A stretch of 64,000 bases of DNA from Pseudomonas sp. BGI-2 (GTDB taxonomy: Bacteria > Pseudomonadota > Gammaproteobacteria > Pseudomonadales > Pseudomonadaceae): the NCBI RefSeq assembly GCF_004310295.1, contig NZ_SISB01000032.1:17041-81040 (forward strand). The letters are read 5' to 3'. The number at the start of each line of letters is the position of its first letter. Position 1 is the stretch's first letter. This document shows, in pieces, positions 57,322-64,000 of the stretch. Both the position numbers and the translations under genes were made by a program. The notes under the pieces were generated by a model. That model searched no databases. It worked only from the letters and a program-made list of their open reading frames with translations, and was not told the DNA's origin.

Positions 57322-57465
57322 CAGCGTTCCCCAGCTTGGTCACCTGCTTGTTTGGCCCCTCCCGACGGGAGCAGCCAGAAAATCGTGCAAACCCCATGGT
57401 TTGCGCCACCGCATCGGGTGGTTACAGCTCGTTACCAGCACCGACCCAGTCGGCTGCCAATAACG

Positions 57466-57495
57466 GAAAAAGGCCGGTGGCAAGAGCCACCAGCC
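57466..57495 (-). terminator. Attenuator-like hairpin between rplL and rpoB
   Basis: Minus strand: GGCTGGTGGC, loop TCTT, GCCACCGGCC then TTTTTCC. One mismatch in the stem. In E. coli the same gap carries an attenuator that lowers rpoBC relative to rplL; this hairpin is the likely counterpart. The remaining gap sequence shows nothing else I can name. Confidence 0.78.
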
Positions 57496-57541
57496 ATCAG
57501 CCTTTCGCTTAACGCTCGGGCTGGAGGAGCAAAGTCGATGC

Positions 57542-57907
57542 TTACTTCAGCTCGACTTTAGCGCCTGCTTCTTCCAGAGTGGCTTTGGCTTTGTCAGCTG
57601 CGTCTTTCGAAACAGCTTCCAGAACCATGCCAGGAGCGCCGTCAACTACAGCCTTGGCTTCTTTCAAGCCCAGACCGGTCAGTTCACGTACTGCCTTGAT
57701 CACGTTAACTTTCTTCTCGCCAGCTTCCAGCAGCATGACGTTGAATTCAGTTTGTTCTTCAACAACGGCAGCGACAGCAGCTGGACCAGCGGAAGCAGCG
57801 GCAGCGGAAACGCCGAACTTCTCTTCCATGGCCTTGATCAGCTCAACGATTTCCAGAACGGATTTTTCGCCGATTGCTTCGATGATTTGGTCGTTAGTCA
57901 GAGACAT
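57542..57907 (-). CDS. rplL: 50S ribosomal protein L7/L12, 121 aa
   Basis: Stalk protein that recruits translation GTPases, present in several copies per ribosome. The N-terminal dimer domain begins SLTNDQIIEAIGEKSVLEIV, a flexible Ala-rich hinge follows (AAAASAGPAAVAAV), and the C-terminal domain KKVNVIKAVRELTGLGLKEA is complete. 80 bases after rplJ. Acidic protein as expected. Confidence 0.98.
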   Translation of the reverse strand: MSLTNDQIIEAIGEKSVLEIVELIKAMEEKFGVSAAAASAGPAAVAAVVEEQTEFNVMLLEAGEKKVNVIKAVRELTGLGLKEAKAVVDGAPGMVLEAVSKDAADKAKATLEEAGAKVELK

Positions 57908-57987
57908 GACTATAAATTCCTGTATTGGGGTGACAGCCTACGCGGCCATCGAAATAAACAATAAACGCTGAAAGGAGTCGCTCAGCC

Positions 57988-58488
57988 TTAGGCTGCAGCT
58001 GCTTCTTTCTGGTCGCGAAGAGCCGCCAGAGTACGAGCCAATTTGCTGGTTGCGCCTTGAATCACGCTCATCAGCTGAGAAATTGCTTCGTCACGGGTCG
58101 GCAGGCTTGCCAGTACGTCGATCTGATTAGCTGCGAGGAACTTGCCCTCGAACGCAGCTGCCTTGATCTCGAACTTATCCTGACCTTTTGCGAACTCTTT
58201 GAAGATACGGGCAGCAGCGCCCGGATGGTCTTTGGAGAATGCAATCAAGGTCGGGCCAGTGAACACGTCGTTGAGCACGTCATATTGAGTGCCAGCAACG
58301 GCGCGCTTGAGCAGGGTGTTACGTACAACACGTACGTAAACGCCAGCTTCACGAGCCTCTTTACGGAGTCCGGTCATAGCGCCTACTGTTACGCCACGGG
58401 CATCAGCCACGACAGCGGACAGAGCAACTTGGGCAGCCTTGTTGACTTCAGCGACGATGGCCTTCTTGTCTTCAAGTTTAATTGCCAC
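57988..58488 (-). CDS. rplJ: 50S ribosomal protein L10, 166 aa
   Basis: Anchors L7/L12 to the ribosome and, with it, represses its own synthesis in E. coli. AIKLEDKKAIVAEVNKAAQ at the start, ARGVTVGAMTGLRKEAREAG near 30, and a C-terminal helix (LARTLAALRDQKEA) for L12 dimers. Start ATG 58488 has AGGAG upstream. A structured leader (58500-58625) precedes it. Confidence 0.98.
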   Translation of the reverse strand: MAIKLEDKKAIVAEVNKAAQVALSAVVADARGVTVGAMTGLRKEAREAGVYVRVVRNTLLKRAVAGTQYDVLNDVFTGPTLIAFSKDHPGAAARIFKEFAKGQDKFEIKAAAFEGKFLAANQIDVLASLPTRDEAISQLMSVIQGATSKLARTLAALRDQKEAAAA

Positions 58489-58499
58489 GGGAAAAACTC

Positions 58500-58625
58500 C
58501 TGCTTGTTACCGTTTCATCCAACCGAGGCCAGATGTCGTTTTGGTGTCTGATTCGGTAAGGAACCGGGAGCACCATCTGCGTAGGCTTGAGGTTTAAGAC
58601 TTGCGTCGCCTACGGTCTTGGATAG
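58500..58625 (-). promoter_or_regulatory. L10-leader-like autoregulatory RNA element upstream of rplJ
   Basis: The 198-base gap between rplA and rplJ is strongly structured. A 7-bp stem CGTAGGC/GCCTACG (58580-58586 with 58608-58614) encloses a loop with GACGCAAGTCTTAAACC, resembling the conserved L10 leader of proteobacteria bound by the L10-L12 complex. The call rests on this likeness and on position. Confidence 0.65.
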
Positions 58626-58654
58626 CCCCCGCCAGGCAGGGACCCCAATCTTTC

Positions 58655-58685
58655 AATTGGCGCAATCGCTTGCGCCAATTTTTGT
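58655..58685. other. Perfect 11-bp hairpin downstream of rplA
   Basis: AATTGGCGCAA, loop TCGC, TTGCGCCAATT (58655-58680), followed by TTTTTG only in the + direction. In the transcribed minus direction it lies just after rplA and is not followed by a U-tract. It may be a processing or attenuation site. Confidence 0.6.
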
Positions 58686-58686
58686 C

Positions 58687-59382
58687 TTACGCTTCCAGCG
58701 AACCTTGGTCGATGACCAGGCCCGGCCCCATGGTGGTACTCAGGGTGATGCGCTTGACATAAATGCCTTTCGAGGAAGCCGGTTTGATACGCTTCAGATC
58801 AGAGATCAGGGCTTCAACGTTTTCCTTCAGCTTGACGGCATCAAAGCCGACTTTGCCAACGGAGGTGTGAATGATGCCGTTTTTGTCGGTGCGATAACGA
58901 ACCTGACCAGCCTTGGCGTTTTTAACCGCGGTAGCTACATCTGGAGTTACGGTGCCGACTTTAGGGTTAGGCATCAGGCCACGTGGGCCGAGGATCTGAC
59001 CCAACTGACCCACAACGCGCATTGCATCCGGGGATGCGATAACTACGTCATAGTTCAGGTCGCCGCCTTTCATTTCGGCAGCCAGGTCGTCCATACCTAC
59101 ACGGTCAGCGCCGGCAGCCAAAGCGGCCTCAGCAGCTGGACCCTGGGTGAACACAGCTACGCGAACAGTCTTGCCAGTGCCGTGTGGCAGCACAGTAGCG
59201 CTACGAACAACCTGGTCAGATTTACGCGGGTCAACGCCAAGGTTTACAGCAACGTCGAACGACTCGCTGAACTTGACAGTCGACAGCTCAGCCAGCAGAG
59301 CAGCAGCGTCTACAAAGTTGTAGGACTTGCCTGCTTCGATTTTGCCGGCGATAGCCTTTTGACGCTTGGTCAACTTAGCCAT
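58687..59382 (-). CDS. rplA: 50S ribosomal protein L1, 231 aa
   Basis: Stalk-side protein at the E site and repressor of the rplKA message in E. coli. Signature GPRGLMPNPKVGTVTPDVAT near residues 130-150. The start base overlaps the rplK stop (position 59382), so the pair is translationally coupled. Normal length. Confidence 0.98.
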   Translation of the reverse strand: MAKLTKRQKAIAGKIEAGKSYNFVDAAALLAELSTVKFSESFDVAVNLGVDPRKSDQVVRSATVLPHGTGKTVRVAVFTQGPAAEAALAAGADRVGMDDLAAEMKGGDLNYDVVIASPDAMRVVGQLGQILGPRGLMPNPKVGTVTPDVATAVKNAKAGQVRYRTDKNGIIHTSVGKVGFDAVKLKENVEALISDLKRIKPASSKGIYVKRITLSTTMGPGLVIDQGSLEA

Positions 59383-59813
59383 TACACACCCTCCACGTTA
59401 AGGCCCATGCTACGAGCAGAACCGGCGATAGTACGCACGGCTGCGTCCATATCAGCTGCAGTCAGATCCGCGTTTTTGGTTTTCGCGATTTCTTCCAGCT
59501 GAGCACGGGTCACGGTGCCAACCTTAACGGTGTTCGGACGAGCGGAACCGCTAGTCAGACCGGCAGCCTTCTTCAGCAGAACCGAAGCAGGGGTGGATTT
59601 GGTTTCGAAAGTGAAGCTACGGTCGCTGTAGACAGTGATGATCACTGGAGTCGGCAGACCTGGTTCAATACCCTGAGTACGGGCGTTGAAAGCCTTGCAG
59701 AATTCCATGATGTTCACGCCGTGCTGACCCAAAGCAGGACCAACAGGTGGGCTTGGGTTAGCCTGAGCGGCCTTCACTTGCAGCTTGATGTAAGCGGTAA
59801 TCTTCTTGGCCAT
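59382..59813 (-). CDS. rplK: 50S ribosomal protein L11, 143 aa
   Basis: GTPase-associated-centre protein, needed for RelA activation and the target region of thiostrepton. AYIKLQVKAAQANPSPPVGP near the N-terminus, GQHGVNIMEFCKAFN near 33, C-terminal rRNA-binding part with GSARSMGLNVEG. I start at ATG 59813 (MAKKITAY), the family start; the frame is open 4 codons upstream. Confidence 0.98.
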   Translation of the reverse strand: MAKKITAYIKLQVKAAQANPSPPVGPALGQHGVNIMEFCKAFNARTQGIEPGLPTPVIITVYSDRSFTFETKSTPASVLLKKAAGLTSGSARPNTVKVGTVTRAQLEEIAKTKNADLTAADMDAAVRTIAGSARSMGLNVEGV

Positions 59814-59885
59814 GAGGCACTCCAATTACGGGTTCGAACGCCTCGAAAGGCTCCCCGGTTACTTGCGCGTTTATCCCAGTGACGA

Positions 59886-59915
59886 CAAAACCCCACAGCC
59901 TAGGCTGCGGGGTTG
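59886..59915 (-). terminator. Terminator-like hairpin between nusG and rplK
   Basis: Minus strand: ACCCCGCAGCCTAGGCTGTGGGGTTTTG: 10-bp stem with one mismatch and a short U-tract, 15 bases after nusG. It may end most secE-nusG transcripts, implying that rplK has its own promoter or receives read-through. Confidence 0.75.
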
Positions 59916-59929
59916 GGATGCTTGTTCAG

Positions 59930-60463
59930 CTAGACCTTTTCGACCTGACTGAACTCTAACTCTACCGGAGTAGAGCGACCGAAAATGAGCACCGCCACTT
60001 GGATCCGGCTCTTTTCGTAGTTAACTTCTTCGACCGTGCCAGTGAAATCGGCAAACGGACCGTCATTGACACGCACCGACTCACCCGGCTCGAACAACGT
60101 CTTCGGCTTCGGCTTGTCGCTACCATCAGCAACGCGACGCAGAATCGCTTCTGCCTCTTTGTCTGTGATCGGTGCAGGCTTATCAGCGGTACCGCCGATG
60201 AAACCCATCACCCGAGGAGTATCCTTGACCAAGTGCCAAGTACCCTCATTCATGTCCATCTGAACCAGCACATAACCTGGGAAGAACTTGCGCTCGCTTT
60301 TGCGTTTCTGGCCATTACGCATTTCAACCACTTCTTCAGTGGGAACCAGAATTTCGCCAAAGCCATCTTCCATGCCAGCCAGCTTTACGCGCTCAACCAA
60401 CGAGCGCATGACATGCTTCTCGTAACCGGAGTAAGCATGCACAACGTACCAACGCTTAGCCAC
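59930..60463 (-). CDS. nusG: Transcription elongation factor NusG, 177 aa
   Basis: Binds RNA polymerase and links it to Rho or the ribosome. The N-terminal NGN domain begins KRWYVVHAYSGYEKHVMRSL; the C-terminal KOW domain (FEPGESVRVNDGPFADFTGT, residues about 125-145) is intact. Standard length. 9 bases after secE. Confidence 0.99.
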   Translation of the reverse strand: MAKRWYVVHAYSGYEKHVMRSLVERVKLAGMEDGFGEILVPTEEVVEMRNGQKRKSERKFFPGYVLVQMDMNEGTWHLVKDTPRVMGFIGGTADKPAPITDKEAEAILRRVADGSDKPKPKTLFEPGESVRVNDGPFADFTGTVEEVNYEKSRIQVAVLIFGRSTPVELEFSQVEKV

Positions 60464-60472
60464 GGGACACCC

Positions 60473-60841
60473 TTAGCCGACAATCAAGGAAACAAGCCAG
60501 CCGAGCAGGGAATCAAGCCCCCACAACAGCAACGCCATAACCAGAACAACAGCCACAACAATCAGCGTGGTCTGCGTGGTTTCTTGGCGAGTTGGCCATA
60601 CGACTTTACGAATTTCGGTGCGAGCTTCCTTAACCAATACAAAGAAAGACTTGCCCTTGACTGTCTGCAGACCTACAAAGGCAGCTACAGCAGCAATGGC
60701 GAGCAATGCAAGTACGCGGTACAGGATTGGCGAAGCAGAATAATACTGGTTGCCAACAACGCCAACAATCACCAAGGCGACTACTACAAGCCACTTGAGC
60801 AGATCGAAGCGAGAGCCTTGAGCTTCAGCTTTAGGAGTCAT
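60473..60841 (-). CDS. secE: Protein translocase subunit SecE, 122 aa
   Basis: Clamp subunit of SecYEG. Three predicted membrane helices as in E. coli (residues about 15-35, 38-56 and 92-115), with the essential amphipathic segment EARTEIRKVVWPTRQETTQT near 72-91. Read together with tRNA-Trp upstream and nusG downstream. Normal length. Confidence 0.98.
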   Translation of the reverse strand: MTPKAEAQGSRFDLLKWLVVVALVIVGVVGNQYYSASPILYRVLALLAIAAVAAFVGLQTVKGKSFFVLVKEARTEIRKVVWPTRQETTQTTLIVVAVVLVMALLLWGLDSLLGWLVSLIVG

Positions 60842-60885
60842 CTATGAGATCCTGTGAAAAGAAAGCCAGACACACCTAGTGAATC

Positions 60886-60961
60886 TGGCAGGTCAGGAGG
60901 GAATCGAACCCCCAACCTACGGTTTTGGAGACCGTCGCTCTGCCAATTGAGCTACTGACCT
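60886..60961 (-). tRNA. tRNA-Trp (anticodon CCA)
   Basis: 76 bases. Acceptor AGGTCAG pairs with CTGACCT, anticodon loop CTCCAAA, T-arm GGGGGTTCGATTCCC, and 3' CCA encoded. It lies 44 bases upstream of secE and is probably on the same transcript. Confidence 0.98.
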
Positions 60962-60981
60962 AAAACAAAATCAGGCCGACC

Positions 60982-61010
60982 ATTATGCCGACCCGAAAAA
61001 GACATTACAA
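60982..61010 (-). promoter_or_regulatory. Promoter of tRNA-Trp/secE/nusG
   Basis: Minus strand: TTGTAA (61010-61005), 17-base spacer, CATAAT (60987-60982). Predicted start near 60975, shortly before the tRNA-Trp 5' end. It lies in the 172-base gap after tRNA-Thr. Confidence 0.6.
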
Positions 61011-61098
61011 CAATTTACTCGACAGCCTTGACTTCATCACCAAAACCACCCGCACGATCACCCAGCAAAAACAACAAGATGCGACCGTAACCATTAAA

Positions 61099-61127
61099 AC
61101 AAAGGCAGATATTTTCATATCTGCCTT
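61099..61127 (-). terminator. Terminator of the tRNA-Tyr-Gly-Thr transcript
   Basis: Minus strand: AAGGCAGATAT, loop GAAA, ATATCTGCCTT then TGTTTT. Perfect 11-bp stem, 7 bases after the tRNA-Thr 3' end. Confidence 0.85.
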
Positions 61128-61133
61128 GTTATA

Positions 61134-61209
61134 TGGAGCTCTTGAGCGGATTTGAACCGCTGACCTCACCCTTACCAAGGGTGTGCTCTACCAACTGAGC
61201 TACAAGAGC
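61134..61209 (-). tRNA. tRNA-Thr (anticodon GGT)
   Basis: 76 bases; acceptor GCTCTTG with CAAGAGC, anticodon loop TTGGTAA, encoded CCA. Third of three clustered tRNA genes. Confidence 0.98.
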
Positions 61210-61235
61210 GTAACACTTTGCAGGATCTGCAAACT

Positions 61236-61309
<74 letters not shown>

Positions 61310-61333
61310 GGAGCTTGCAGCTCTCGCTAAAAA

Positions 61334-61418
<85 letters not shown>

Positions 61419-61431
61419 TAAGCGAGCCGGC

Positions 61432-61459
61432 ATTCTATATCATGCCGACCTTCTGTCAA
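61432..61459 (-). promoter_or_regulatory. tRNA-cluster promoter
   Basis: Minus strand: TTGACA (61459-61454), 16-base spacer, TAGAAT (61437-61432), then GC-rich start region before tRNA-Tyr, as is common for stable RNA promoters. Confidence 0.85.
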
Positions 61460-61560
61460 GCATTTTCTCATTAAAAACCTGAGGTTAGCTGCGTTGACAC
61501 CGCTTTGCACCGTTGACCCTTAAAGGTCTTCACTGCGAAGCGGGCGCCATTCTATGCAAA

Positions 61561-62001
61561 CTATTCCGCAGGCGCAACCCCCTCGCACGGCATTATTTTA
61601 TGTTTTAACTCATTGAATTCTCTGGAAAGGTTTAGCAGCTGAAGATCATCCACTAAACGCCGGCTTTCGGGCGCTACACGGACCCAGTAACCAGCAGAAT
61701 CAGAGGAGTCTTTTGGCAAAGACTGAAATTTGATATCCATCCCGCCCAATCGCCGCTCAGCTGCCAACGCGATCTCCTGACGAGTAAAGCCACCCAAATA
61801 GAGGCACCCACTGTCCGTCGACGCTGACTTTCCTTTCTCACGAGCCGCATCAGTCGCCTCGCTCAGCAAGCGGATATCCTGCTGCGATCCTCGATACAAA
61901 CTTAATGGCGTGACGTCTTTCGCACGCAGCGGAGCTTCTTGTTGATGCCAGATGTAATAGAAGACATTGAGAACAAGAAGCAGCAGAAACAACCAACGCA
62001 T
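61561..62001 (-). CDS. SPOR-domain-like single-pass membrane protein, 146 aa
   Basis: N-terminal hydrophobic helix (WLFLLLLVLNVFYYIW, residues 3-18) followed by a periplasmic part. Residues about 66-140 resemble a SPOR fold (CLYLGGFTRQEIALAAERRL, then GYWVRVAPESRR), which in other proteins binds denuded septal peptidoglycan. The C-terminus has a Cys (MPCEGVAPAE) that could pair with the Cys near 66. It lies 7 bases after coaX, so it is probably in the birA-coaX operon. Exact role unknown. Confidence 0.75.
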   Translation of the reverse strand: MRWLFLLLLVLNVFYYIWHQQEAPLRAKDVTPLSLYRGSQQDIRLLSEATDAAREKGKSASTDSGCLYLGGFTRQEIALAAERRLGGMDIKFQSLPKDSSDSAGYWVRVAPESRRLVDDLQLLNLSREFNELKHKIMPCEGVAPAE

Positions 62002-62008
62002 AAAAACC

Positions 62009-62758
62009 TCAAGACAAAGGACATGCCATTGCCAAACCTACAAACACCAGGTCCGGAACCAGCCTGGCATCGGGCACGATTTCAGAGACGAGCGCCGCAT
62101 CACCTCCCGTGAGAAATACAGCAAAATCCTCCCCCCAATAACTACGCGCCATTTCCAGTTGAGTCAGAACGAAGCCCCTCAACATAAGCGAACATCCCCG
62201 TTCAACCGCTTCAACAGTTGTTCGGCCAGGCACGAGGCTTTCCAGGGCGCGCTCGGCAGCAATATCGCCGTAGCGAATCTTGCGGGTATGGGTTCGCAAC
62301 TGATTGCGCATTAAAGGCATTCCTGGACAAATAAACCCACCAAGATGCTCTCCATCCTCCGCAATGAAATCAGCAGTCACTGCAGTTCCGAAATCGAGTA
62401 CCAGGCACGCTCCTGCGGCCAGGTGAAATCCACCGAGCATCGCAAGCCAGCGATCAAGCCCTAACCGCTCGAACTCCTCGTACCCATTTCGAACGCCAGC
62501 CATTTCGCACGCCGGCGCAGCGCATATCGCGGACACAGAGAATGCTTGCGCCAGCAGAGAAGTCAACCCGCCAGTCTCTTCGGTCGTTCTGACACTGACC
62601 AGCCGGCACTGCTTGAGGACCAGCCCTTCAAGTCCATTCAGGCTTTCCAGCAATGCGAGATCCGAATCCACCACGCCCTCACCAAACACCCGCCCGGCAT
62701 CAGCATGGAGAACACGCCACTTTATGAAACTGTTTCCGCAGTCGAGCTCAAGAATCAT
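62009..62758 (-). CDS. coaX: Type III pantothenate kinase CoaX, 249 aa
   Basis: First step of coenzyme A synthesis: pantothenate to 4'-phosphopantothenate. ASKHA fold: phosphate loop ILELDCGNSFIKWRV at the start, CLVLDFGTAVTADFI (near 118), GGFICPGMPLM (near 140), with ARLVPDLVFVGL near the end. Type III enzymes are not inhibited by CoA. It overlaps birA by 11 bases, so the two vitamin-linked genes are coupled. Confidence 0.97.
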   Translation of the reverse strand: MILELDCGNSFIKWRVLHADAGRVFGEGVVDSDLALLESLNGLEGLVLKQCRLVSVRTTEETGGLTSLLAQAFSVSAICAAPACEMAGVRNGYEEFERLGLDRWLAMLGGFHLAAGACLVLDFGTAVTADFIAEDGEHLGGFICPGMPLMRNQLRTHTRKIRYGDIAAERALESLVPGRTTVEAVERGCSLMLRGFVLTQLEMARSYWGEDFAVFLTGGDAALVSEIVPDARLVPDLVFVGLAMACPLS

Positions 62759-63707
62759 CGCGCAACCTCAGGCTGAGCTCACCACCACTAAAGACTTTTT
62801 CCACACCATCTACCTTCAAGCGCAAGGCACCTTGACTGTCGATACCCAATACTTCGCCATCTATCTGGTTAACGCCAGCAATCAACGAGACTGCCCGCCC
62901 TTGCCAAAGATGGTTCTGCTCCCATTCCCGCTGTATGGCGGAAAACCCATCGATCTGATGACGAGCCAGATACTTCTGAAGCATTAACCCTAATTGCGCG
63001 ACGAGGTGATTGCGATCAAACACTCTGCCCGACTCCAGCCGCATGGATGTCCATTGCTGATCAATCTCATCGGTCGCCTGCATGTTCACATTAATTCCAA
63101 CGCCCAGCACTACGTGACACACATCAGCAGGATCTCCCACCAACTCGAGCAATATTCCGGCAATTTTTTTCTGGCCAACCAAAACATCGTTGGGCCACTT
63201 CAAGCCCGCGCCCGGAATACCGAGATCTCGCAAAGCCTGCATGACAGCAAGCCCAACCACAAGGCTCAAGCCCTCGAGCTGACGCATTCCACCTTCGATA
63301 CGCAATACGAGGCTGTAATAGATGTTTTCCGCGAAAGGGCTGGCCCAATTACGGCCACGTCGTCCGCGCCCCGCAGTCTGCCGCTCGGAGAGCACCAAAA
63401 ATGGCGCAGCCTGGCCACGCTCGATTGCGCGCAAGGCTTCAGCGTTAGTGGAGTCAATTGAGTCAAAGACCAGAATAGGCCAGTCACACGAGGGCGCCTG
63501 CTCTTTTATGTCCGCAGGATCAAGCAGCGTCAATGGCGCAGCCATTTGATAGCCGCGACCGCGCACCTTGTGGATAGACAAGCCTAGCTCAGCCTCTAGA
63601 TGCTGAAGCTGCTTCCATACCGCACTACGACTGATACCCAAGGCGACACCCAGGGCCTGACCCGAATGGAACTTGCCATCCTTAAGAAGCTTTAACAACG
63701 TCAGCAT
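62748..63707 (-). CDS. birA: Bifunctional biotin ligase/repressor BirA, 319 aa
   Basis: Attaches biotin to carboxylase and, with its HTH, represses biotin genes. N-terminal winged helix (SGQALGVALGISRSAVWKQL, residues about 17-37), central ligase with the biotinyl-AMP loop TAGRGRRGRNW (near 112-122), substrate Lys in LKWPNDVLVGQKKIAGIL, and a C-terminal SH3-like domain. The HTH makes it a class II ligase able to regulate. It lies 90 bases after the rRNA-operon terminator. Confidence 0.98.
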   Translation of the reverse strand: MLTLLKLLKDGKFHSGQALGVALGISRSAVWKQLQHLEAELGLSIHKVRGRGYQMAAPLTLLDPADIKEQAPSCDWPILVFDSIDSTNAEALRAIERGQAAPFLVLSERQTAGRGRRGRNWASPFAENIYYSLVLRIEGGMRQLEGLSLVVGLAVMQALRDLGIPGAGLKWPNDVLVGQKKIAGILLELVGDPADVCHVVLGVGINVNMQATDEIDQQWTSMRLESGRVFDRNHLVAQLGLMLQKYLARHQIDGFSAIQREWEQNHLWQGRAVSLIAGVNQIDGEVLGIDSQGALRLKVDGVEKVFSGGELSLRLRDDS

Positions 63708-63795
63708 GCAAGTCTCGCCTCACAATGAGGCCCGCATGATAGCCATGCCTCGAGCCGTTGCATAGAAAACCCGAGAGCCAGCACTTTCATACGGA

Positions 63796-63832
63796 CAAAA
63801 CAAAACCCCAACTGCTTTCGCAATTGGGGTTT
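63796..63832 (-). terminator. Terminator of the rRNA operon
   Basis: Minus strand: AAACCCCAATTGC, loop GAAA, GCAGTTGGGGTTTTGTTTTG. One mismatch in the stem. It lies 11 bases after the 5S gene. Confidence 0.9.
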
Positions 63833-63842
63833 CGGAATTTAA

Positions 63843-63958
63843 TCTTGACGATGACCTACTCTCACATGGGGAAACCCCACACTACCATCGGCGATGCATC
63901 GTTTCACTGCTGAGTTCGGGATGGGATCAGGTGGTTCCAATGCTCTATGGTCGTCAAG
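63843..63958 (-). rRNA. rrf: 5S ribosomal RNA
   Basis: About 116 bases on the minus strand: helix I ends CTTGACG (5') and CGTCAAG (3') pair, and the loop sequence CATCCCGAACTCAGCAGTGA is the standard proteobacterial 5S core. The sequence to the window edge (63959-64000) is the spacer toward a 23S gene that lies outside. Confidence 0.97.
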
Positions 63959-64000
63959 AAATTCGGTAGCCAGGTCGTGGGCCTTTTCAGGTTCACGCTC

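Overview
The window comes from a gamma-proteobacterial chromosome, almost certainly a Pseudomonas of the P. fluorescens group. Four things point there: moderately high GC; abundant paired REP elements of the GGGAGCGAGCTTGCTCGCGA type; the order ssb / YajR-type MFS / uvrA / ferritin / katA / rplQ-rpoA; and the 5S-birA-coaX-SPOR-tRNA(Tyr,Gly,Thr)-tRNA(Trp)-secE-nusG-rplKAJL-rpoBC layout, which is the pseudomonad arrangement.

Left part (1-13.9 kb) is accessory and metabolic chromosome. It holds the C-terminal three quarters of the Lhr helicase, a YbiO-like MscS channel, a decayed MFS transporter lying between REP elements, and a tightly overlapping DUF72-ybhP-clsB-ybhN operon (phospholipid and envelope functions). 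After these come an overlapping pair (DUF3182 ATP-grasp-like protein and alpha/beta hydrolase) and a GlxA/AraC regulator divergent from an isochorismatase-like hydrolase.

Middle (14.5-20.9 kb) is the most interesting region: a one-way, eight-gene membrane-stress operon resembling E. coli yjfIJKLMC (DUF2170, PspA/IM30, DUF2491, DUF350, DUF1190 lipoprotein, glutathionylspermidine-synthetase-like ATP-grasp). It has two inserted members, a rhomboid protease and a two-TM K+ channel with an RCK-like domain. A sigma70-type promoter in front of it is bracketed by two near-identical palindromes (CTCACGCGTGAG and CCCACGCGTGAG), which suggests one dedicated regulator. A separate OsmC-YcaO fusion gene follows.

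23.2-30.4 kb holds DNA repair and oxidative stress genes: ssb, a YajR-like exporter, uvrA, a non-haem ferritin (ftnA type) and katA.

30.5-60.9 kb is the translation and transcription superlocus, all on the minus strand. Read in the direction of transcription it runs secE-nusG, rplKA, rplJL, rpoBC, str (rpsL-rpsG-fusA-tuf), S10 (rpsJ to rpsQ), spc (rplN to rpmJ) and alpha (rpsM-rpsK-rpsD-rpoA-rplQ). Promoters can be read in front of rpsL, rpsJ, rpsM, the tRNA cluster and tRNA-Trp/secE. Hairpins mark the nusG/rplK, rplL/rpoB, tuf/rpsJ and rpmJ/rpsM boundaries, and an L10-leader-like element lies before rplJ. No second tuf gene lies between tRNA-Thr and tRNA-Trp, where some pseudomonads carry one.

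Right end (61-64 kb): tRNA-Thr, -Gly and -Tyr, a SPOR-like membrane protein, coaX, birA and the 5S rRNA gene at the end of an rRNA operon that continues beyond the window. No CRISPR array, insertion sequence or prophage was seen.
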